From Saprospiraceae bacterium (GTDB lineage: Bacteria; Bacteroidota; Bacteroidia; Chitinophagales; Saprospiraceae): DNA of 45,763 nt. Shown here piece after piece: positions 1 through 10,770 of the stretch. Below the pieces are notes generated by a model that saw only the letters and a list, made by a program, of their open reading frames with translations, did no database searches and was not told the DNA's origin. The translations under genes were made by a program, and so were the position numbers. The stretch covers positions 1 through 45,763 of the forward strand of contig JAIBCI010000124.1 of the NCBI GenBank assembly GCA_019694255.1. Direction: 5' to 3'. Each line of letters starts with the position of its first letter. The first letter of the stretch is position 1.

Positions 1-208
1 TATTACTCAAAAATAATTATTCTCGAAACATATGAAAAGTTATTAAATCATTGAATTTCAATAGAATATGGCATCTTTTTTCTAATGGCGGTCATTAGAA
101 ATCTTTTCCAATGACAATTCTGGGTTTTATTTTAATTATCGTGTTTTCACTACAATTTATTTATTGTTTTTGGATTGGCCTTTGTAATGTACATGACCAG
201 GGAAAATA
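1..208. other. AT-rich non-coding edge of window
   Basis: This stretch lies downstream of the stop codon of the BNR-repeat gene. I see no convincing gene, RNA or terminator hairpin in it. A short plus-strand open frame starting near 111 has a hydrophobic beginning but runs into the antisense of the BNR gene and has no family resemblance, so I do not call it. Confidence 0.4.
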
Positions 209-3136
209 CTATTTCAACTTGCCAAGGAATTTTTCGAATTCGGAGGATGTGTTGCGAACGTCACGGATCATTGCGGCAGTCGGTTTGTTGTCGCTGTCCT
301 GTAAAGTGCGCATCATGCTTAAGAATCGGCTGAAATAATTTCCGTATTTCTCCTGCAGTTCTTTGGTAAGCACATGATTATTCAGAATGTCAAGACATTT
401 TTTGGCATTGTAATAGCAATCCAATGCTAGACGGTACTGCAATGCATAGTTTGTAGTCGATTTTGGAACACGCGGATCGGCGAGCACGGCAAGCCTGGCG
501 GATTGAGTATTGCCATCCGCTTTTAATTCAACTTCATAAATCCCAGGCGGAACGAGCGGACTGCTTTCATTGGATGCCGTATTGCGGTAGATGGCTGCGA
601 TAGGATAGGATGGCGCAATATTCAGTGGATCTAGATGAAGGTCCCACAAGAATCGATGCGCACCTTGTGAATTTTGCAGTGTCTGTTGTGGCCGGATCCA
701 GTATTCCGGGATATTGACTTCTGGAATCTTGACTAACGTATCCGAGTTGCTGTAGTGTCTGATGACTTCATGCGCAGCATTCCTTATAATTATTTCAATT
801 TTATTAACCTGATTTCCCAGATGATAGTCGATCATCGCGCCGTCCGGCGGATTCTCTCCGGCAGGTTCTTCCTGAGGCAACGGGGTGTCCGTATTCATGT
901 TCCAGCGAACGCGGTAAGCCGGTGCTGTGGTGAAAAGATGATGTGGAGACTTGATCCGGTTTTTGCAAACATCGCGCAGAGACTGGATGTTGTCCATAAT
1001 CCAGAAACTGCGACCGTGTGTAGCCACGACAAGATCATTGTCCTTGATACACAAATCACGAATGGAAGTGGCCGGCATATTGCTTCGAAGGGTCCGCCAG
1101 TGTTCTCCATCATCGGTCGAAAAATAGACCTGGGTTTCGCTGCCGGCAAACAATAAACCTTTGCAATAGGGATCTTCCTTGACCACATTGATTGGATCCT
1201 CCCTTAGTCCGGTGACAATTTTGGTCCAGCTTTTTCCGCCATCACGGGTTCTGTAAATGTAGGGTCTCATGTCGCTGGTGCGAATCGCATTGACGGCTGC
1301 GTAAGCGGTGTTTCGGTCAAAGTGGCTGGCATCCATCAGGGATACTTTTTGCCAGCTGGTTATTTCTGCAGGTGTAACATCAGACCATGTTTTGCCGCCG
1401 TTATGGGTGATGTGAATGAGGCCGTCGTCGGTGCCGCACCAGATCATTTGCTGGTCAATGGTTGAAGGTGCAACCGTGTAGATTACCCCTCGACGCGGCA
1501 TTTTGCCGGGATCATACTCCTTTGATGTTCCGTTATAGATTCCGGTGCATTGGGGTACTTCCCATTGCGTTCTGCTGAGGTCGGGACTGATGATTTTCCA
1601 ATGATCACCGCCGTCCTTTGTGCGGAATAATACATTGCCTGCGTAATACAGCGTTTTCCGGTCAACCGGATTAAAAACGATGGGTGCCGTACGGATAAAC
1701 CGGTAATTGCCGCTCCGGACAAATTCGGGACTGATATTTTGTGTCTGTCCTGTCCGTTTGTCATGTCGGCTGATTTTTCCGCCATATACGATATTCGGAT
1801 CTTTCGGATCGGCCACGACGTAGCCGTATTCTTCCGCACCGACAGGATGCCATTCTCGAAAAGTGATTTGTCCGTCGTTGCCACGGGATGAAATGCAGAC
1901 CGATCCGCTTTCCTGCTGACCACTATAGACGTTGTAAGGAAAATCATTATCCGCACTGACATGATAGAGCTGTGCTGTGGGCTGATTATACCAGCTGCTG
2001 AAGGTCTCGCCGCCATTGGTGGTGACAATGGCTCCCTGATCGCCGGAGATGATCATGACCTGTGGGTGTAAGGGATTAATCCAGATGCGATGGTAATCAT
2101 CGCCGCCGGGAGCGCCGCGAAAAGCCGTCCAGTGATAACCTCCGTCGGTACTTTTCCAGGTGACGACATTGGCGCTATAGACAATGTTTTCATCGCGGGG
2201 GTCAACTTTTACTTCTGCAAAATCGCTGCCGCGACCCCATAGTCTGGGGTCTTTATTTACGATATACCAATGCTCGCCGGCATCGTCGCTGCGGTAAATG
2301 CCACCTTGTTCGCCTGCATCAACTGTAGCATAGAGTCGGTTGCTGTTGCCGGGCGCAATGCAAAAGCCTATTCTCCCCAGTCCCTGCTCGGTTGTGGGTA
2401 GTCCGTTTTCCAGTTTTTTCCAGTTGTTGCCACCATCAACGGATTTGTACAATCCTGAATTGGGGCCGTACCAGATTCCATTCTCCCAGGGTGCGAGACG
2501 ACCGGCCCAGAGGTCTGCGTAGATGATTTGTGTATTGTTAGGATCAATGGTTACCTGCACGGCTCCGGTGTTTTCATCAACATAGAGTACACGTTCCCAA
2601 TGCTGTCCGCCGTCCAGGGTGCGGTAGATTCCGCGTTCCGGATTCGGTCCGTAGGGATGTCCCAGGGCTGCAACGAATAGCCTGTCCGGATTCTTGGGAT
2701 CAAGAGCGAGCCCGCCAACTTGCTGGACACGATCTAGTCCCAGGTACTGCCAGTGCAGTCCTTCATCATCCGATCGGTAGATGCCGTTGCCGACAGAAAG
2801 ATCAGGTCTTTGCAGACCTTCGCCGGTGGCGGCATAGATGATTTCGGGGTGGTTAGGACTCACAGCGATATCGCCAATAGAACCGGTAGCCTGTTCATCA
2901 AAGATGGGTTTCCAGGTTCTTCCGTAATCATTGGACTTCCATACGCCACCATTGTTGACTCCCATGTAGAAGACATTCGGTTGGGTCGGAACGCCACACG
3001 CGCCAACCGTTCTGCCGCCGCGGTAAGGTCCAATGCAGCGCCAGCGGAGTTGATTGTATTGAGATAAATGGATGTATTGTGCGTTCAATTCCAGCAGTTG
3101 CAGGAAGAGGCAAAGTAATATACTCATTCTAATCAT
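209..3136 (-). CDS. Secreted BNR/Asp-box repeat protein (sortilin/VPS10-like beta-propeller)
   Basis: This 975-residue protein is predicted to be exported. It starts with a hydrophobic signal peptide ending in the typical Bacteroidota cleavage motif NAQ. About eleven Asp-box motifs (S/T-x-D-x-G-x-x-W) are readable, for example SNDYGRTW, SDDEGLHW, TLDGGQHW, SVDGGNNW, SDDAGEHW, STDGGYHW, TKDGGDHW and TRDGGKSW. They imply one or two beta-propellers of the kind annotated as glycosyl hydrolase or VPS10/sortilin-like. The last 250 residues are non-propeller and I do not recognise a T9SS tail. No catalytic residues can be assigned, so a hydrolase role is unproven. The mature N-terminus (LRWRCIGPYRGGRT) matches a truncated gene fragment at 11485-11598, so the genome carries or carried a second family member. 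It is probably monocistronic, as the next upstream minus-strand gene is decayed. Confidence 0.85.
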   Translation of the reverse strand: MIRMSILLCLFLQLLELNAQYIHLSQYNQLRWRCIGPYRGGRTVGACGVPTQPNVFYMGVNNGGVWKSNDYGRTWKPIFDEQATGSIGDIAVSPNHPEIIYAATGEGLQRPDLSVGNGIYRSDDEGLHWQYLGLDRVQQVGGLALDPKNPDRLFVAALGHPYGPNPERGIYRTLDGGQHWERVLYVDENTGAVQVTIDPNNTQIIYADLWAGRLAPWENGIWYGPNSGLYKSVDGGNNWKKLENGLPTTEQGLGRIGFCIAPGNSNRLYATVDAGEQGGIYRSDDAGEHWYIVNKDPRLWGRGSDFAEVKVDPRDENIVYSANVVTWKSTDGGYHWTAFRGAPGGDDYHRIWINPLHPQVMIISGDQGAIVTTNGGETFSSWYNQPTAQLYHVSADNDFPYNVYSGQQESGSVCISSRGNDGQITFREWHPVGAEEYGYVVADPKDPNIVYGGKISRHDKRTGQTQNISPEFVRSGNYRFIRTAPIVFNPVDRKTLYYAGNVLFRTKDGGDHWKIISPDLSRTQWEVPQCTGIYNGTSKEYDPGKMPRRGVIYTVAPSTIDQQMIWCGTDDGLIHITHNGGKTWSDVTPAEITSWQKVSLMDASHFDRNTAYAAVNAIRTSDMRPYIYRTRDGGKSWTKIVTGLREDPINVVKEDPYCKGLLFAGSETQVYFSTDDGEHWRTLRSNMPATSIRDLCIKDNDLVVATHGRSFWIMDNIQSLRDVCKNRIKSPHHLFTTAPAYRVRWNMNTDTPLPQEEPAGENPPDGAMIDYHLGNQVNKIEIIIRNAAHEVIRHYSNSDTLVKIPEVNIPEYWIRPQQTLQNSQGAHRFLWDLHLDPLNIAPSYPIAAIYRNTASNESSPLVPPGIYEVELKADGNTQSARLAVLADPRVPKSTTNYALQYRLALDCYYNAKKCLDILNNHVLTKELQEKYGNYFSRFLSMMRTLQDSDNKPTAAMIRDVRNTSSEFEKFLGKLK

Positions 3137-3402
3137 AGGGTAAATATAAGTCCATTCAAAATAATCTATCGGTTCATACAGGTTTTAATGAATCGTACAT
3201 TGGAAGGGTAGTTAAACAAATATTCATACCCAATGAAGGAATAGATCTTGCCCAGAAATTGAGAGGTTATAGATCAAATAGTAATTGATTCGTAAATTGA
3301 AAATCTTTTTAAGATCCAGTATTAATTTCTCAAAGAAATAAAATTATTTTTCGGATGAAACGGCAATATTAAATCTATTGCTATTTGAATGACAAATGAA
3401 AA

Positions 3403-4011
3403 TCAAATTCTCATCAAGGTAGAATCGTATCGATCGCAATAATCAGAAACAAGTTTTAATTCATTGCCAATGGATGTTGGTATAAATTTCTCATTGTCGC
3501 CATAGAAGAATATTTCGTCATTGAATTCAATATTCATATTCAGTATAGCCTTGCCTTTGCCATCTGTGTTGAGCATTAACCTTCCAATATTTTCAAGGCT
3601 ATCATTTCGGATGGGTTGAATGATTCCTATGGGGCAAAATGCTGCAAAAAAGTCTGAATAGATATTTTAACAGCGTCTAAAGCGCTTTTTTACGAATATT
3701 TGTCCCTGAAGGGCATTTTAATTTGTATTGTTAGAAAGCAATGTAGTATAAGTGGCTCAACCGATGTAATCATGCCAATAACTTCTATCAAAATTGAATC
3801 TTATAATGCTCCGAAAATGAAGCATTTTTGTTTTAGTAACATTCGATTGGATATTCACTCATATATGGGTAGGTGTCATCATGTCCGGTAAGTTGAGTTT
3901 TACAAATGATTCAAAGCTGGTATCGTAGTTTTCGACATGAAATCTTTTCTGAATTGGATGATTTTTTTTAGCTTTATCCGTGTATGATACGACGAAAATA
4001 AATTTTACTCT
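3403..4011 (-). pseudogene. Decayed minus-strand gene, family unknown
   Basis: Translating the minus strand gives two protein-like stretches interrupted by stops and frameshifts. The upstream part (about 4011-3862) reads KFIFVVSYTDKAKKNH and continues to KLNLPD. It then hits a stop, but a neighbouring frame continues with DTYPYMSEYPIECY to a TAA near 3833. The downstream part (3666-3403) is open for 87 codons without a proper start. It includes SDFFAAFCPIGIIQPIRND and GRLMLNTDGKGKAILNMN, and ends at a TGA at 3403. Composition and hydropathy are those of a real globular protein, probably one ancestral gene of about 600 bp. I do not recognise the family. The flanks 3137-3402 and 3667-3830 show nothing else except a short CCCTGAAGGG palindrome near 3703. 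Confidence 0.45.
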
Positions 4012-4343
4012 TTACTTTCTCTATTTACAATTAGTTCTGCCAGACTTAAGTTGCAGAAAAGGCCACAAAGTCAATTGTAAGAATTAAGTAATCAATTTAG
4101 CCCGGGTGTATTGAAGTATAAATGACTCTTAAACTAACCTTACGGAGAGAAGCGTTTGAAAAGATATTATTGCATTAAGAAGTTTTTTTCTGAAAAAGGG
4201 CTGTAGTGCAATGCCACATTAAACATGAGTTGACTATTCTAAAATGATCTAATAAAAAAGAGGAAAAATTTTACGAGCGCGCTCAAAAAAAAGGCCTATT
4301 TTTTAGTAAAAATTATTTTCAAAGAGGTCAAAATTAAAAATCA
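4012..4343. other. AT-rich intergenic stretch
   Basis: This is non-coding sequence between the decayed gene and the stop codon of the alpha-2-macroglobulin gene. It contains homopolymer runs and a GAGCGCGCTC palindrome near 4276, but no hairpin plus T-run that I would call a terminator, and no gene. Confidence 0.4.
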
Positions 4344-7300
4344 CTATTTTATGACAATCTTCCTGCAAAAAGTATGTGCACTAAATTCAGGAGCATACAT
4401 GCTTTGAATTACTCCTATTCCATCTGTAAAATTTCCTTGAAAAGATGCAGTAAATTCTAAATTCACTGAATAAGACCCAGGCTTAATATGATCAAAGAAA
4501 AAATCAGTCTCAGAATCTTTTGGTGAAGCATAATAGTTAACACTATTTGTCCATTGAATTCCTGAAAGTTGATTGGTAGCTTCAAATCCTGTGCAGTGCA
4601 TAATTTTCATTTGGACAAAATCCATTGGTCTGTCGGTGCTTATTTTTATTTGTGTAGTAATTTTATCCCCTAATCTGATAGTGTCAGTCGGTCTTAATGG
4701 AATTATTTCATCCTTATTATTTATTCTTTTATTAAGAAAGAATAATTTTTCCAATTTTAAATTGGTTTCACTTGAATTTCTTATTTCATTGATATCCTTA
4801 GAATAAACTAAGTATGCGGCACCCCATGATTTAGAGTTGGGAGCGTTCATAATTGTAATATTTGCTAAGGTAGAATCAATTTCGGAACCTTCCCATGTTT
4901 TGGAAATATAGGGAGGTTGAGTATTTTTATTTTCAGATAAGATAGTATTCTTTCCAATGGTGATACTCGGTAAATCTACCTTACTTTCTGTGTTGTCTCC
5001 AAATTTGAGAATGCAATACATCGCATCCACTGTTGCATTCTCCGATCCCCAGTGATTAGACTGTTTGTTTTTTATTAACCAATCAATCATATGTGAGACT
5101 ATAGAAGATGAATCAATCTCAGCAAAAGCTTCAATTAATATTGATTGAGTTTCAATCGCTCCTGTATTAAAACTTGCACTCTGCAAGATTTCCCAATATG
5201 TTCCCATCTCTTCCGATTCAATTGACTCTTCTTTTAATAATTCGAGAATTTTTTTTGCTTCATGATGGTATCCATTTCTTTCTAAAACCAAAGCCCTTAT
5301 TCCGCTCAAATAATAACTCTCGTCACCATTAAATTTAATGGCCTGTTGTAAAAAGTACTTTTCGGCACATTCCAGTATTGAATCCTTAATATTTGTACTA
5401 TACATCGTTTTGCCATATAAATAGAGTAGACTTAATTCCAGGCGATCACTCGTTACATGGTAATTAATGTTATTCTCCCTCATGTTTTGAATAAATAAAT
5501 AATCATTTTTGATTTGATTAGCAAGGAACAACTTTAATTTGTTAAAAGTTGAATTGTAGTTTATATAGACATTCAATTTCGGGTGTAGCTTAACAAGCTT
5601 ATATACTATATTTATCATTCGTTGACTTAACCATCGGTTACTTGTCATTCCAGGTAGCCATGAGACGCCATTATCATTGGATACACTTGGGATAAGTCTA
5701 TTTAATAGAAAATTAAAATTGCGTTGAATAGATATTGAATCCGTATGAATGAACTCATTATATTGATCTATGTTTTCCATTTGAGCAATAGGTGTCCAAG
5801 GAGTGTTTGATAGATTGATATTTTTAACATCAGAATTTCTAATTAATGATGACCGAGGGGTGTTTTGATTGTAGGAGAACTCTAGCAAATTTTTATATTT
5901 TGGAAAGTCGCTAACTATTTTATCAATCATTGCATATCCAAAGAAGCTAGTTACAATTTGGTCACTACATTCATTTGAGTGAAAGATGAGAAAGGGTATG
6001 CTCTGGATGACATAGAGTAAGGGGTTTAATGTATATTCAAACTTATATTTAATTGGGATAACTATACTATCATTGGTAATTTTTTTCATAGAAGTAAATT
6101 CAAACTTTTTAGTTTCATTTGCTGAAATATTGAGTGGAAAGCTCTCAATTAGTTCTTTTTTATTAGAAATTAAAGGAACTTCTTTTTCTTCCCCATCATC
6201 ATTGTTTCTACCTTGTGCAAGAAATTTGAATTTTAGTTTTGAAGTCTTTACATAAGGAACTACAATGGACCAGCTATAGATTTTGGTTTCAAATGCATCT
6301 ATTGTGAAATAAATAATTTGATCTTCAAAAGCACTTTTTATCCCTTTATCCTGTACATCTATCGTGTCAAATTCAAATCGAAGAATGCCTTTGTCTTTAA
6401 AATTACCATTATTAGTTAGGCTAACTTTTATTTTTATACTATCGCCTTCTCGAAGTACTCTTGGATAAAATGGTTTTATTTCAAGGGTCTTCTTTGTTGT
6501 AGATTGGAGAATCTTGTAAGCATAATTTAAATTCTTATCATAGGCAAATATTTGTGTTTTCCATCTGGTATAGCTTTCTGGAGCCATAAATTTAATATTA
6601 AATTTATTGTTCTTATTTAATTTAATATCAGGCAAAAAAAATGCTGTTTCATTCCAATTTCTTCTTATAGCGAAATAGTCATTTGTATCTGGTCTTGCTT
6701 CATCAAATGATGTTAAAGTTTTATCGGCTTTAAATACGCAATATTCTACTGGACAGTTCGGAACATTATCATAGAAAGCAATAAGGTTGGTGCTGGAGGG
6801 GTAATGAATACGAGGATTTGAGTAATATCCGGAGATGTATTTAGAACTTGAGCTTTCAAATCCTTCTAAAGTAAAGGTATACTTCTTTTCATAATTTGTC
6901 CAGATAGCTGTATCCCAGTTAAAATTTGAAAAATGGTCAAGAGAGGCGTCATACATAGAAGCAAGAATTTCTACATCATTGTGATTATGAACTTTCCTTT
7001 CAAGGCTAAAATTCCACTTTGCCGAAGAACCAGGGGTCAGGTTTCTCTTATAATTTAATTCACTTAATTTTAGTTTCTTTTCCGACCATGACACAGGGTA
7101 GTAATATTCAAATTTATAGGACCTGTTTCGGTAAATGCAAATTCCAGTGAAATAAGCGCCCCCTCCATCCTTTTCATTAATTTTGAATATATAGTTTTTT
7201 AGACTGTCGCTATACAGTGCATCAGCTTTCATTTTGGTGCGACACTCAAAATTATAAAGGATCATGTATGGATTCTTAGTCTTCATTAAAGTCAATTGTA

Positions 7301-10295
7301 TAGGCTTGTTAAGATTCGGCTCAAGATTATTATTTAATATTAAAGGTTCAAAGTATGGATTTTCTTTTTCATCATATACTATAAAATATTCTTCTTTTTT
7401 TTCGATTTTATTACCATTGATATTGCTTTCTGTAATTATTTTGTATGCTCCGGGCTTGCATAAATTAGATAATTGCAAAGTATAGCTACTTTTATGTTTA
7501 ATCTCTTTGAAGAAAATTATATTTATTAATTTCCAACTCTCCCTATTGTTCTCATCCATATAAACGTCATCAGGAAAATATTCACGGTATTGTGCTAAGT
7601 TATATTTTTGAAATTCGGGTTTCTGCCACAACCTATTTCGTAAATCTCCTTGCGGAATGGATTGTTGATATACCGTAATAATTTTGTCTGATTTTACTAA
7701 GTTTCCAGAAATATTTTTAGAGGTATAAGTGATATTTATATTTTCATTAGATGAATATGAAGGTTTTATATCAGAAGTGATGATTTCCCTTTTATTTGCA
7801 ATATTTAGTTCAATTGTTTTTCTTTCTGATTCGCCGTTAATGGATGTGACATTTAAATTGATTAAGTAGGTACGGACAATCGAATAATTAGAATAAATTT
7901 CTTCATTTTTTGGTATAAAATGAATTTTAAAACGCCCGTGTAAATCCGTTTTAATATTGTAATATTTATAGTCTTCACTACTTTGTTCAAGCCGATCAGA
8001 CTGATTATAGAATCGAGAGATTAAATTAGAGGGAGAATATATAATACACTCTATGTTGGCATTAATCAAGGGTGTTCCATTATATCTTTGAATTTTGCCG
8101 CTTATTACATTATCTTCACCCAAAAGTAAGTCGCCTTGAAGAGAATCAATTAGTATCTCAATTCCAGGTTTTCTGTATTCTTCAATTCGGAAATAACTAT
8201 AACCTTCAAAGTCATAGTCTTCTTCTTCTTCTTCTTCTTCTTCTTCTTCTTGAACTTGATCTGTCGAATTTTCTTTAAGTTCTTCCAGTGAATCTATTGT
8301 TTCATTGTCGTCTTCTGCCACTAATGTTTGTATTCCAGTCCATGAATCCATAGGTATTAAGAAGCTTCCATGAGCTGAACCCATTTCATTTGTCATCAAT
8401 CTAATTAAGTGTGTATTATTATTACTACTTCTTATACTCACTTCTATTGGTCTGTTTTTAATTATGGAAGGTATACCAAAAGTATCATAACGAACCGTAA
8501 CTATCTTAAAAAATACATTCTGACCCGGGCGGTATATATTGCGATCTGTAAAAATCAGCACTTTATCTGTGACATCGGAAAGTTCATTGTTTCTATTATA
8601 AAGATGCAAGCTGTTTATTGATGTATCATTGCCGGAATATACATATACTTTGGAAATTTGGCGGTCTTTGTAAATTGGGACATTACATTTTCCTTTATCA
8701 TCCGAATTAACCGTATCCAGAAAATAACATGTATCATTTTTAGAAAAACAACGCGGCTTTTCACATTGAAAAACAAATATCGCGTTTGAAATTGGTTTTC
8801 CGCTTTCTCGATCTAAGGCCACCAAACTTTTGCTAATCCAATCATTTTTCATGACTGTGACAGCAATATTACTGATTTGAAACTTGCTTCCATACGTTAA
8901 TTCAATACCCGCACTATCTGTTTTCGAGCTTACCAAAATATAGTAAAAACCAATAGGTAATGAATCGATTTTTAATTCCGTGGAATGTGTTTTAAAATCA
9001 GTTGGTAAGATTAATGTATCGATCCAACACTTTATACTGCTATCCATGCAACAACTCGATAAGTTATCTTGCCAATTCTTGTCTTCAATTTTCTCGTACT
9101 TTCTTTGTGTTAATTTATAAATGCTAATTTTAACCGTATTAATGTTGCGATATGATAATAGAAATTTAAAATTCCTGTTAGGCGTATTTATTTTTTCGAT
9201 TTTAAATTCCAATTGTTTGGCATGAATTCGGTTCAATCCAAGTAGTGTTTCATCTCGACGTAAACAATTAGGATAATTATTGAGAATGAGATTAAAAATA
9301 GAATCTGCTATTATATTACTTTTATGGAGCTTATTAAGATTTGAATAGCTTGATTCAGAAAACAAGTCACCAAGCTCAAATAAAATATTACCAGCAACTG
9401 CTGTCTCCTTGTATTGGTTGTAAAGTCCGACAAGTAAATTATAGTATTTCATTTGATAAAATTCATCGTTATTTCTGTTTAATGCTGTTTTTAGTCTGTA
9501 AATGTTGGCATCAATAAGGCCAATTAGGTTGTTTCTGGAAATGTTTAATTTCATTATCCTTTGATATAACTCATTAATTATGTCATGTGAGAAATCTGAT
9601 TTTAAGAAGTCGTCAATTTCAGTAAATGCGCTTTCAGGACTTAATTCTGGTTCTATAAATTCATTTTGATGTGAGGTGAAAAAGGCCAGTGCACGATAAA
9701 TCAAAAGATCATACACAGTCGGTCTAACTATTGTGTCTATTCCCAGTGTAAATAAATTCCTTAGGTACCCTATATTAATACTTTGGGTTGTGTCATTAGA
9801 AATTGATTTCATGTAATATTTGGAAGAAATTTCCATAATTCTTGACTGGGAGTAAGTTAAAAGACCTAAGCTGTCATTTGAATAGCCTTCAAAGTGGCAT
9901 TCTGATTCTTGGCCTAGTTCAGCATATAGTTCAGCCAATATGGATTGTGCTAAAGCTAAGAAGCATCCATTTAATTTCGGAAGTGAACTTTCAATAGTTT
10001 GGATCAAGCTTATAGACTTATATTTATTATTTTTAGAATTAATAGCGCCTAAAATCTCAAGACTCATGATTCCTTCAGAACAATTGTTGGATTGAATGGA
10101 CTCATCAAGAATGGATTGAATTCTGGATTTAGCTTGTTTAAAATGTTTTTGTCTTATGAGACTATCGTATTGGAGCCATAACGGATTTTTGGAATTGATT
10201 TCATATCGTGAATTATATTGCCCATATAAGGAGCCCAAACTAAGTAATATTATTATATAGCAAACAATTATTCTTGGTAATCTCATAAGATTCAT
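4344..10295 (-). CDS. Alpha-2-macroglobulin family protein with variant thioester motif
   Basis: This 1983-residue exported protein has a signal peptide ending near SLYGQ. An N-terminal helical, TPR-like region of about 350 residues precedes the macroglobulin domains. MG2-type sequence is seen at FTDRNIYRPGQNVFFK, then a Glu tract, then MG3/4-like EEYRKPGIEI. The conserved A2M core is seen at RRNWNETAFFLPDI and KFMAPESYTRWKTQ. The thioester position reads NECSDQ (Cys1443, Gln1446), so the usual CxEQ is CxDQ. Bacterial A2Ms are thought to trap or inhibit proteases at the cell surface or in the periplasm; that role is family knowledge and not shown here. The gene is much more AT-rich than the housekeeping genes and is followed by a decayed gene on the same strand. 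The start ATG at 10295 gives a good signal peptide; a second Met lies three codons in. Confidence 0.9.
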   Translation of the reverse strand: MNLMRLPRIIVCYIIILLSLGSLYGQYNSRYEINSKNPLWLQYDSLIRQKHFKQAKSRIQSILDESIQSNNCSEGIMSLEILGAINSKNNKYKSISLIQTIESSLPKLNGCFLALAQSILAELYAELGQESECHFEGYSNDSLGLLTYSQSRIMEISSKYYMKSISNDTTQSINIGYLRNLFTLGIDTIVRPTVYDLLIYRALAFFTSHQNEFIEPELSPESAFTEIDDFLKSDFSHDIINELYQRIMKLNISRNNLIGLIDANIYRLKTALNRNNDEFYQMKYYNLLVGLYNQYKETAVAGNILFELGDLFSESSYSNLNKLHKSNIIADSIFNLILNNYPNCLRRDETLLGLNRIHAKQLEFKIEKINTPNRNFKFLLSYRNINTVKISIYKLTQRKYEKIEDKNWQDNLSSCCMDSSIKCWIDTLILPTDFKTHSTELKIDSLPIGFYYILVSSKTDSAGIELTYGSKFQISNIAVTVMKNDWISKSLVALDRESGKPISNAIFVFQCEKPRCFSKNDTCYFLDTVNSDDKGKCNVPIYKDRQISKVYVYSGNDTSINSLHLYNRNNELSDVTDKVLIFTDRNIYRPGQNVFFKIVTVRYDTFGIPSIIKNRPIEVSIRSSNNNTHLIRLMTNEMGSAHGSFLIPMDSWTGIQTLVAEDDNETIDSLEELKENSTDQVQEEEEEEEEEEDYDFEGYSYFRIEEYRKPGIEILIDSLQGDLLLGEDNVISGKIQRYNGTPLINANIECIIYSPSNLISRFYNQSDRLEQSSEDYKYYNIKTDLHGRFKIHFIPKNEEIYSNYSIVRTYLINLNVTSINGESERKTIELNIANKREIITSDIKPSYSSNENINITYTSKNISGNLVKSDKIITVYQQSIPQGDLRNRLWQKPEFQKYNLAQYREYFPDDVYMDENNRESWKLINIIFFKEIKHKSSYTLQLSNLCKPGAYKIITESNINGNKIEKKEEYFIVYDEKENPYFEPLILNNNLEPNLNKPIQLTLMKTKNPYMILYNFECRTKMKADALYSDSLKNYIFKINEKDGGGAYFTGICIYRNRSYKFEYYYPVSWSEKKLKLSELNYKRNLTPGSSAKWNFSLERKVHNHNDVEILASMYDASLDHFSNFNWDTAIWTNYEKKYTFTLEGFESSSSKYISGYYSNPRIHYPSSTNLIAFYDNVPNCPVEYCVFKADKTLTSFDEARPDTNDYFAIRRNWNETAFFLPDIKLNKNNKFNIKFMAPESYTRWKTQIFAYDKNLNYAYKILQSTTKKTLEIKPFYPRVLREGDSIKIKVSLTNNGNFKDKGILRFEFDTIDVQDKGIKSAFEDQIIYFTIDAFETKIYSWSIVVPYVKTSKLKFKFLAQGRNNDDGEEKEVPLISNKKELIESFPLNISANETKKFEFTSMKKITNDSIVIPIKYKFEYTLNPLLYVIQSIPFLIFHSNECSDQIVTSFFGYAMIDKIVSDFPKYKNLLEFSYNQNTPRSSLIRNSDVKNINLSNTPWTPIAQMENIDQYNEFIHTDSISIQRNFNFLLNRLIPSVSNDNGVSWLPGMTSNRWLSQRMINIVYKLVKLHPKLNVYINYNSTFNKLKLFLANQIKNDYLFIQNMRENNINYHVTSDRLELSLLYLYGKTMYSTNIKDSILECAEKYFLQQAIKFNGDESYYLSGIRALVLERNGYHHEAKKILELLKEESIESEEMGTYWEILQSASFNTGAIETQSILIEAFAEIDSSSIVSHMIDWLIKNKQSNHWGSENATVDAMYCILKFGDNTESKVDLPSITIGKNTILSENKNTQPPYISKTWEGSEIDSTLANITIMNAPNSKSWGAAYLVYSKDINEIRNSSETNLKLEKLFFLNKRINNKDEIIPLRPTDTIRLGDKITTQIKISTDRPMDFVQMKIMHCTGFEATNQLSGIQWTNSVNYYASPKDSETDFFFDHIKPGSYSVNLEFTASFQGNFTDGIGVIQSMYAPEFSAHTFCRKIVIK
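8218..8251 (-). repeat. TCT/GAA trinucleotide tract coding poly-Glu
   Basis: About eleven tandem TCT units on the plus strand encode a run of ten Glu residues (near residues 682-691) in the alpha-2-macroglobulin, between the MG2-like and MG3/4-like domains. Unit gain or loss would keep the frame, so only linker length would vary. Confidence 0.9.
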
Positions 10296-10713
10296 TTTTT
10301 TTAAAATAATTTTACCAATATCTATTAAAACGTCGAGTAAAGTTAAATGTAATCAAATTATTTTGAAAATATAAAAAAAATAATCAAGAAATAAGCAGAT
10401 TAACTGTTCACTTGAATCTAATTGATCCTTAAATGATTAGGTAAATACTTACGAGGAAATGAAAGAATTTGTATTTACCATGGCTTATCCTGAGTAGCGA
10501 TTTTCTTAAATCCTAGTAAAATTGAATTTTAGTAGTGCAAAAATTGAATTATACATATAAAGCTCGTTAGGAAAGGATTGCTATTGTAAGTAGCCCATTT
10601 CCCGGACTGATAGTAAAGTGGATTTCAAAAATCGTGATTTAATTTTAAATACTTCAAAGGACTTTTATTGTTCAAAGATTTATGTGGATGATTCAAATTG
10701 TAATCCCTTTGCT
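10296..10713. other. AT-rich intergenic region upstream of the A2M gene
   Basis: This stretch separates the A2M start (minus strand) from the RAYT-associated repeats. It should hold the A2M promoter, but I do not find a clean TAnnTTTG box. A short open frame beginning near 10618 is low-complexity and overlaps the repeat hairpins, so it is not called. Confidence 0.4.
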
Positions 10714-10738
10714 GGCGCAAGTCTCTCTGACTTGTGCC
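10714..10738 (+). repeat. REP-like hairpin, left of RAYT
   Basis: This is a 10-bp stem (GGCGCAAGTC paired with GACTTGTGCC, one G-T pair) around a 5-nt loop. The same stem in opposite orientation lies at 11455-11479, so the two hairpins bracket the transposase gene. Such hairpins are the expected substrate of REP-associated tyrosine transposases. Confidence 0.75.
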
Positions 10739-10770
10739 TAACACATCTTGCTATTCTCAATACAACCCAT

